Shown here one piece after another: positions 61,701-64,000 of a stretch of DNA of 64,000 nt. Source of the stretch: Theodoxus fluviatilis (Eukaryota > Mollusca > Gastropoda > Cycloneritida > Neritidae); assembly GCA_034096865.1 (NCBI GenBank), contig JAWQFJ010000616.1, positions 74,536-138,535 on the forward strand, read 5' to 3'. The notes beneath the pieces were generated by a model. The model saw nothing but the letters and a program-made list of their open reading frames with translations. It was not told the DNA's origin and made no database searches. Within the stretch, counting starts at the first letter, position 1. Every line of letters starts with the position of its first letter. The position numbers and the translations under genes are program-made.

Positions 61701-62641
61701 TTTCCTAACTCTAAACAAGTCTCATTCAGTCTTACATGAACTTGCATTAAATCATATCATATGCACTTGTAGGCCACTGCTGAGAAAATATGTAATTGTC
61801 CAAGATGGTTGCAAGAAAGATAAAAGAGAAAACCCTCTTGTCTCGGAAACAAAGCATCACCAAGATGCAATTATAAAATTGGAATTTGCTTATAACACCA
61901 GTATTATTGATCATTCACTTGATTATCTGAATGCAAATGGAGAAGCAACATTCGCTTTCCCTTTTTCTTATATAAAGCATAACAAGTGATGACAAAATTA
62001 TCTTCCTTACATATTAATACTACCAAAAGCGATAACAAGAGACAACCCTATACTAAACATTAGCTGTTCTGATTGATATCCTTAATTAAATCAATGATAA
62101 TCCATGTTTCATTTGTTTGGTACATGAGATGTCACATGCCCACCTCTGAATTCAGAGATTGCAAGTCACATCATTATTACAAGGCATTTCTTCTGAGTTA
62201 ACCAGTCAAACCATCCCATGTGTGTGATCACACCCCAAACAGCACACCATGCACATCCAGCTTGCAGTACCCAGCACACTCGATCACACCAAATCAAGTG
62301 AACAGCAAACCAAGGTCAACAAAACAGCAGCAACTCTGTCCAACCAAGAAGATCTAGGACATGCTCATGCAGTACATGGCAGGAAACCTCCAGTCTTCAG
62401 TGAGATGACACAGAGGGCAGGACAGATGTGAGGGGACGACAATGAACACGCCTGGACCAGGTGAGGCAGGTGGGGGCCTACCTGAGAGCTGCTGCTGACA
62501 AGGCGCATCATGGAACCCTCGTACAGTGAGCGTGGGCGCCGACTGGTGCCTGGCAGGTCGGGGTCAAAGCTGTAGTGGGCAGGGTCGGCCATAGAGTGCG
62601 TGTCCAGCAGGTCCCCTATGCTCTTGGCCCGGTGGTGAAGT
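58710..62641 (-). CDS. BAIAP2: BAIAP2 (IRSp53/IRTKS) family gene, last four exons, partial
   Basis: Join of 62482-62641, 61132-61317, 59159-59655 and 58710-58785; phases agree and 305 residues are visible. The last exon encodes NPFSNVTLKKTKTNDRSAP and a short tail, the WH2-like C-terminal motif of IRSp53/IRTKS proteins, and the residues before it, PPPPADYGAGR, match the PPPDYGAASR segment that precedes that motif. KSIGDLLDTH in the first visible exon matches the region just after the SH3 domain. Family members bend membranes with an N-terminal I-BAR domain and link Cdc42/Rac to actin. The IMD and SH3 exons must lie beyond 64000. Which vertebrate paralog is closest cannot be said; the symbol stands for the family. 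Confidence 0.85.
59159..59655 (-). CDS. BAIAP2: BAIAP2-like proline-rich exon
   Basis: Acceptor GTTGCAG|ATGTC, donor GGAGA|GTAAGT. 165 codons rich in Pro, Ser and His with several poly-Pro runs up to 12 (profilin, Ena/VASP or SH3 ligands), ending ADYGAGRASG. Phase 0 in, phase 2 out. Confidence 0.85.
61132..61317 (-). CDS. BAIAP2: BAIAP2-like exon, variable linker
   Basis: Acceptor GTGCTGGAG|TCTGAC, donor CAGAAG|GTAGCG. Encodes SDWLKVVCLQPYLPGQVGWA and then HTLPRPPPDAAVYQTLPDAH. I do not recognise this linker in other family members; it may be alternatively spliced since both edges are phase 0. Confidence 0.7.
62482..62641 (-). CDS. BAIAP2: BAIAP2-like exon following the SH3 region
   Basis: Acceptor CATGCAG|ACTTC, donor TCTCAG|GTAGGC. 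Encodes LHHRAKSIGDLLDTHSMADP and on to LVSSSSQ. Ser-rich; the RAKSIG sequence is a plausible basophilic phosphorylation or 14-3-3 site. Confidence 0.82.
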
Positions 62642-62779
62642 CTGCATGCAAGCACAGCCTGATTCACCACTGGGTGCGTAGTCATGACCATGATGGTCAC
62701 GATGACAATGACAGTGAGGGCAAGTATTTTAATGATGAAAATGACCATGATGGGTATACTGTGGGCAAAGCAATGACAA

Positions 62780-64000
62780 CAAAGAAGAAGAAGAAGAAGA
62801 AGAAGAAGAAGGGAGGAGGAGGGGCAGGAGGAGGAGGAGGAGAAGGAGGAGGAGGAGGAAGAGGAGGAGAAGGAGGAGGAAGAGGAGGAGGAGAAGGAGG
62901 AGGAGGAGGAGGAGGAGGAGGAGGAGGAGGAGAGGAAAAGGAAGAGGAGGAAAAGGAAGAGGAGGAAAAGGAAGAGGAGGAAAAGGAAGAGGAGGAAAAG
63001 GAAGAGGAGGAAAAGGAAGAAGAGGAAAAGGAAGAGGAGAAAGAGGAGGACGAGGAGAGGAAAAGGAAGAGGAGGAAAATGAAGAGGAGGAAGACGAGGA
63101 GGAGGAGAGGAAAAGGAAGAGGAGAATGAGGAGGAGGAGGAGGAGGAGGAGGAGGAGGAGGAGGAGGAGGAGGAGGAGGAGGAGGAGAGGAAAAGGAAGA
63201 GGAGGAAGAGAGGAGGAGGAAGAGGAAGAGAGGAGGAGGAAGAGAAAGATAGGAGGAGAAGTAAGAGAGGAGGAGGAGGAGGAGGAGGAGGAGGGAGAAG
63301 AAGAAGAAGAAGAAGAAGAAGAAGAAGAAGAAGAAGAAGAAGAAGAAGAAGAAGAAGAAGAAGAAGAAGAAGAAGAAGAAGAAGAAAGAAGAATAAGAAG
63401 AAAAGAAGAAACAGAAAAGAAGAAGAAGAAACAGAAAAGAAATAAGAAGAAAGAAGAAGGAGGAAGAAGAAAGAAGAAGAAGGAAAAAGAAAGAAAGACA
63501 AAGAAAGAAGAAGAAGAAGAAGAAGAAGAAGAAGAAGAAGAAGAAGAAGAAGAAGAAGAAGAAGAAGAAGAAGAAGAAGAGAAGGAGGAGGAGGAGGGGG
63601 GGGGGAGGAGGAGGAGGAGGAGAGGAGGAGGAGGAGGAGGAGGAGGAGGAGGAGGAGGAGGAGAAGGAGGAGAAGGAGGAGGAGGAGGAAGGAGGAGGAG
63701 AAGGAGAAGGAGGAGGAGGAGGAGGAGGAGGAGGAGGAGGAGGAGGAGGAGGAGGAGGAGGAGGAGGAGGGAGGAGGAGGAGGAGGAGGAGAGGAAAAGG
63801 AAGAGGAGGAAAAGGAAGAGGAGGAAAAGGAAGAAGAGGAAAAGGAGGAAGAGGAGGAAGAGGAACAGGAGGAAAAGGAAGAGGAGGAGGAGGAGAGGAA
63901 AAGGAAGAGGAGAAGGAGGAGGAGGAGGAGAGGAAAAGGAAGAGGAGGAAGAGAGGAGGAAGAGGAAGAGAGGAGGAAGAGGAAGAGAGGAGGAAGAGGA
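62780..64000. repeat. Polypurine AAG/AGG tract of at least 1.2 kb
   Basis: Almost uninterrupted purine strand made of AAG, AGG, AGGA and GGAAAAGGAAGA units; runs off the window. It is in an intron of the BAIAP2-like gene. Long Lys/Glu/Gly or Leu/Ser open frames here are artefacts. Confidence 0.97.

Noticed and set aside
62365..63501. Leu/Ser-rich and Lys/Glu/Gly-rich long frames
   Set aside because: Low-complexity AGG/AAG tract. Only 62482-62641 is an exon.

Overview
This is eukaryotic nuclear DNA from an invertebrate animal, most likely a lophotrochozoan and probably a mollusc. The evidence is small phase-matched exons in long introns, GT-AG splice sites, many microsatellites, MITEs, and DIRS and non-LTR retroelement remnants. 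The mollusc call rests on the general repeat style and is only moderately secure.

Three protein genes can be assembled by joining exons whose splice phases agree. (1) On the minus strand, positions 41506 to 1169 hold what looks like a complete coding region for the CCDC57 ortholog, a centrosomal or centriolar-satellite coiled-coil protein: 20 coding exons, 3240 nt, 1079 residues. (2) On the plus strand, 44771 to 52552, there is a 6-exon gene of 654 residues for an intracellular leucine-rich-repeat protein with an acidic C-terminal half. It is divergent from CCDC57 across a 3.3 kb spacer. (3) On the minus strand, 62641 to 58710, are the last four exons of a BAIAP2 (IRSp53/IRTKS) family gene, recognised by its terminal WH2-like motif and the preceding proline-rich tail. 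Its IMD and SH3 exons lie beyond the right edge. CCDC57 and BAIAP2 both lie in human 17q25.3, so the neighbourhood may be an ancient linkage.

Most of the rest is repeats. The CCDC57 introns hold an 8.1 kb 58-bp satellite (15881-23990, cut by an N gap) and tandem arrays of 21 bp, 18 bp, 44 bp and 18/36 bp. Three of the five arrays run directly into splice sites of this gene, and the 58-bp satellite monomer contains the real exon 10 acceptor. Intron 5 side sequence also contains a DIRS-type tyrosine-recombinase retrotransposon (30663-36376) with inverted terminal repeats and an internal complementary region. A solo LTR with 5-bp target duplication sits 25 bp from exon 19. A BED-finger DNA transposon is nested in a nuclear-receptor-site-like repeat that has a second, inverted copy in the LRR gene.

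The spacer between the divergent genes (41.5-44.8 kb) holds a foldback element with an 11-bp target duplication, a small MITE, and a 508-bp palindrome with 231-bp arms and telomere-like CCCTAA repeats in the loop. The region between the LRR gene and the BAIAP2-like gene (52.6-58.7 kb) holds two MITEs and otherwise no recognisable gene. The right end is a 1.2 kb polypurine tract inside a BAIAP2-like intron. No tRNA, rRNA, CRISPR or bacterial-type feature was seen.
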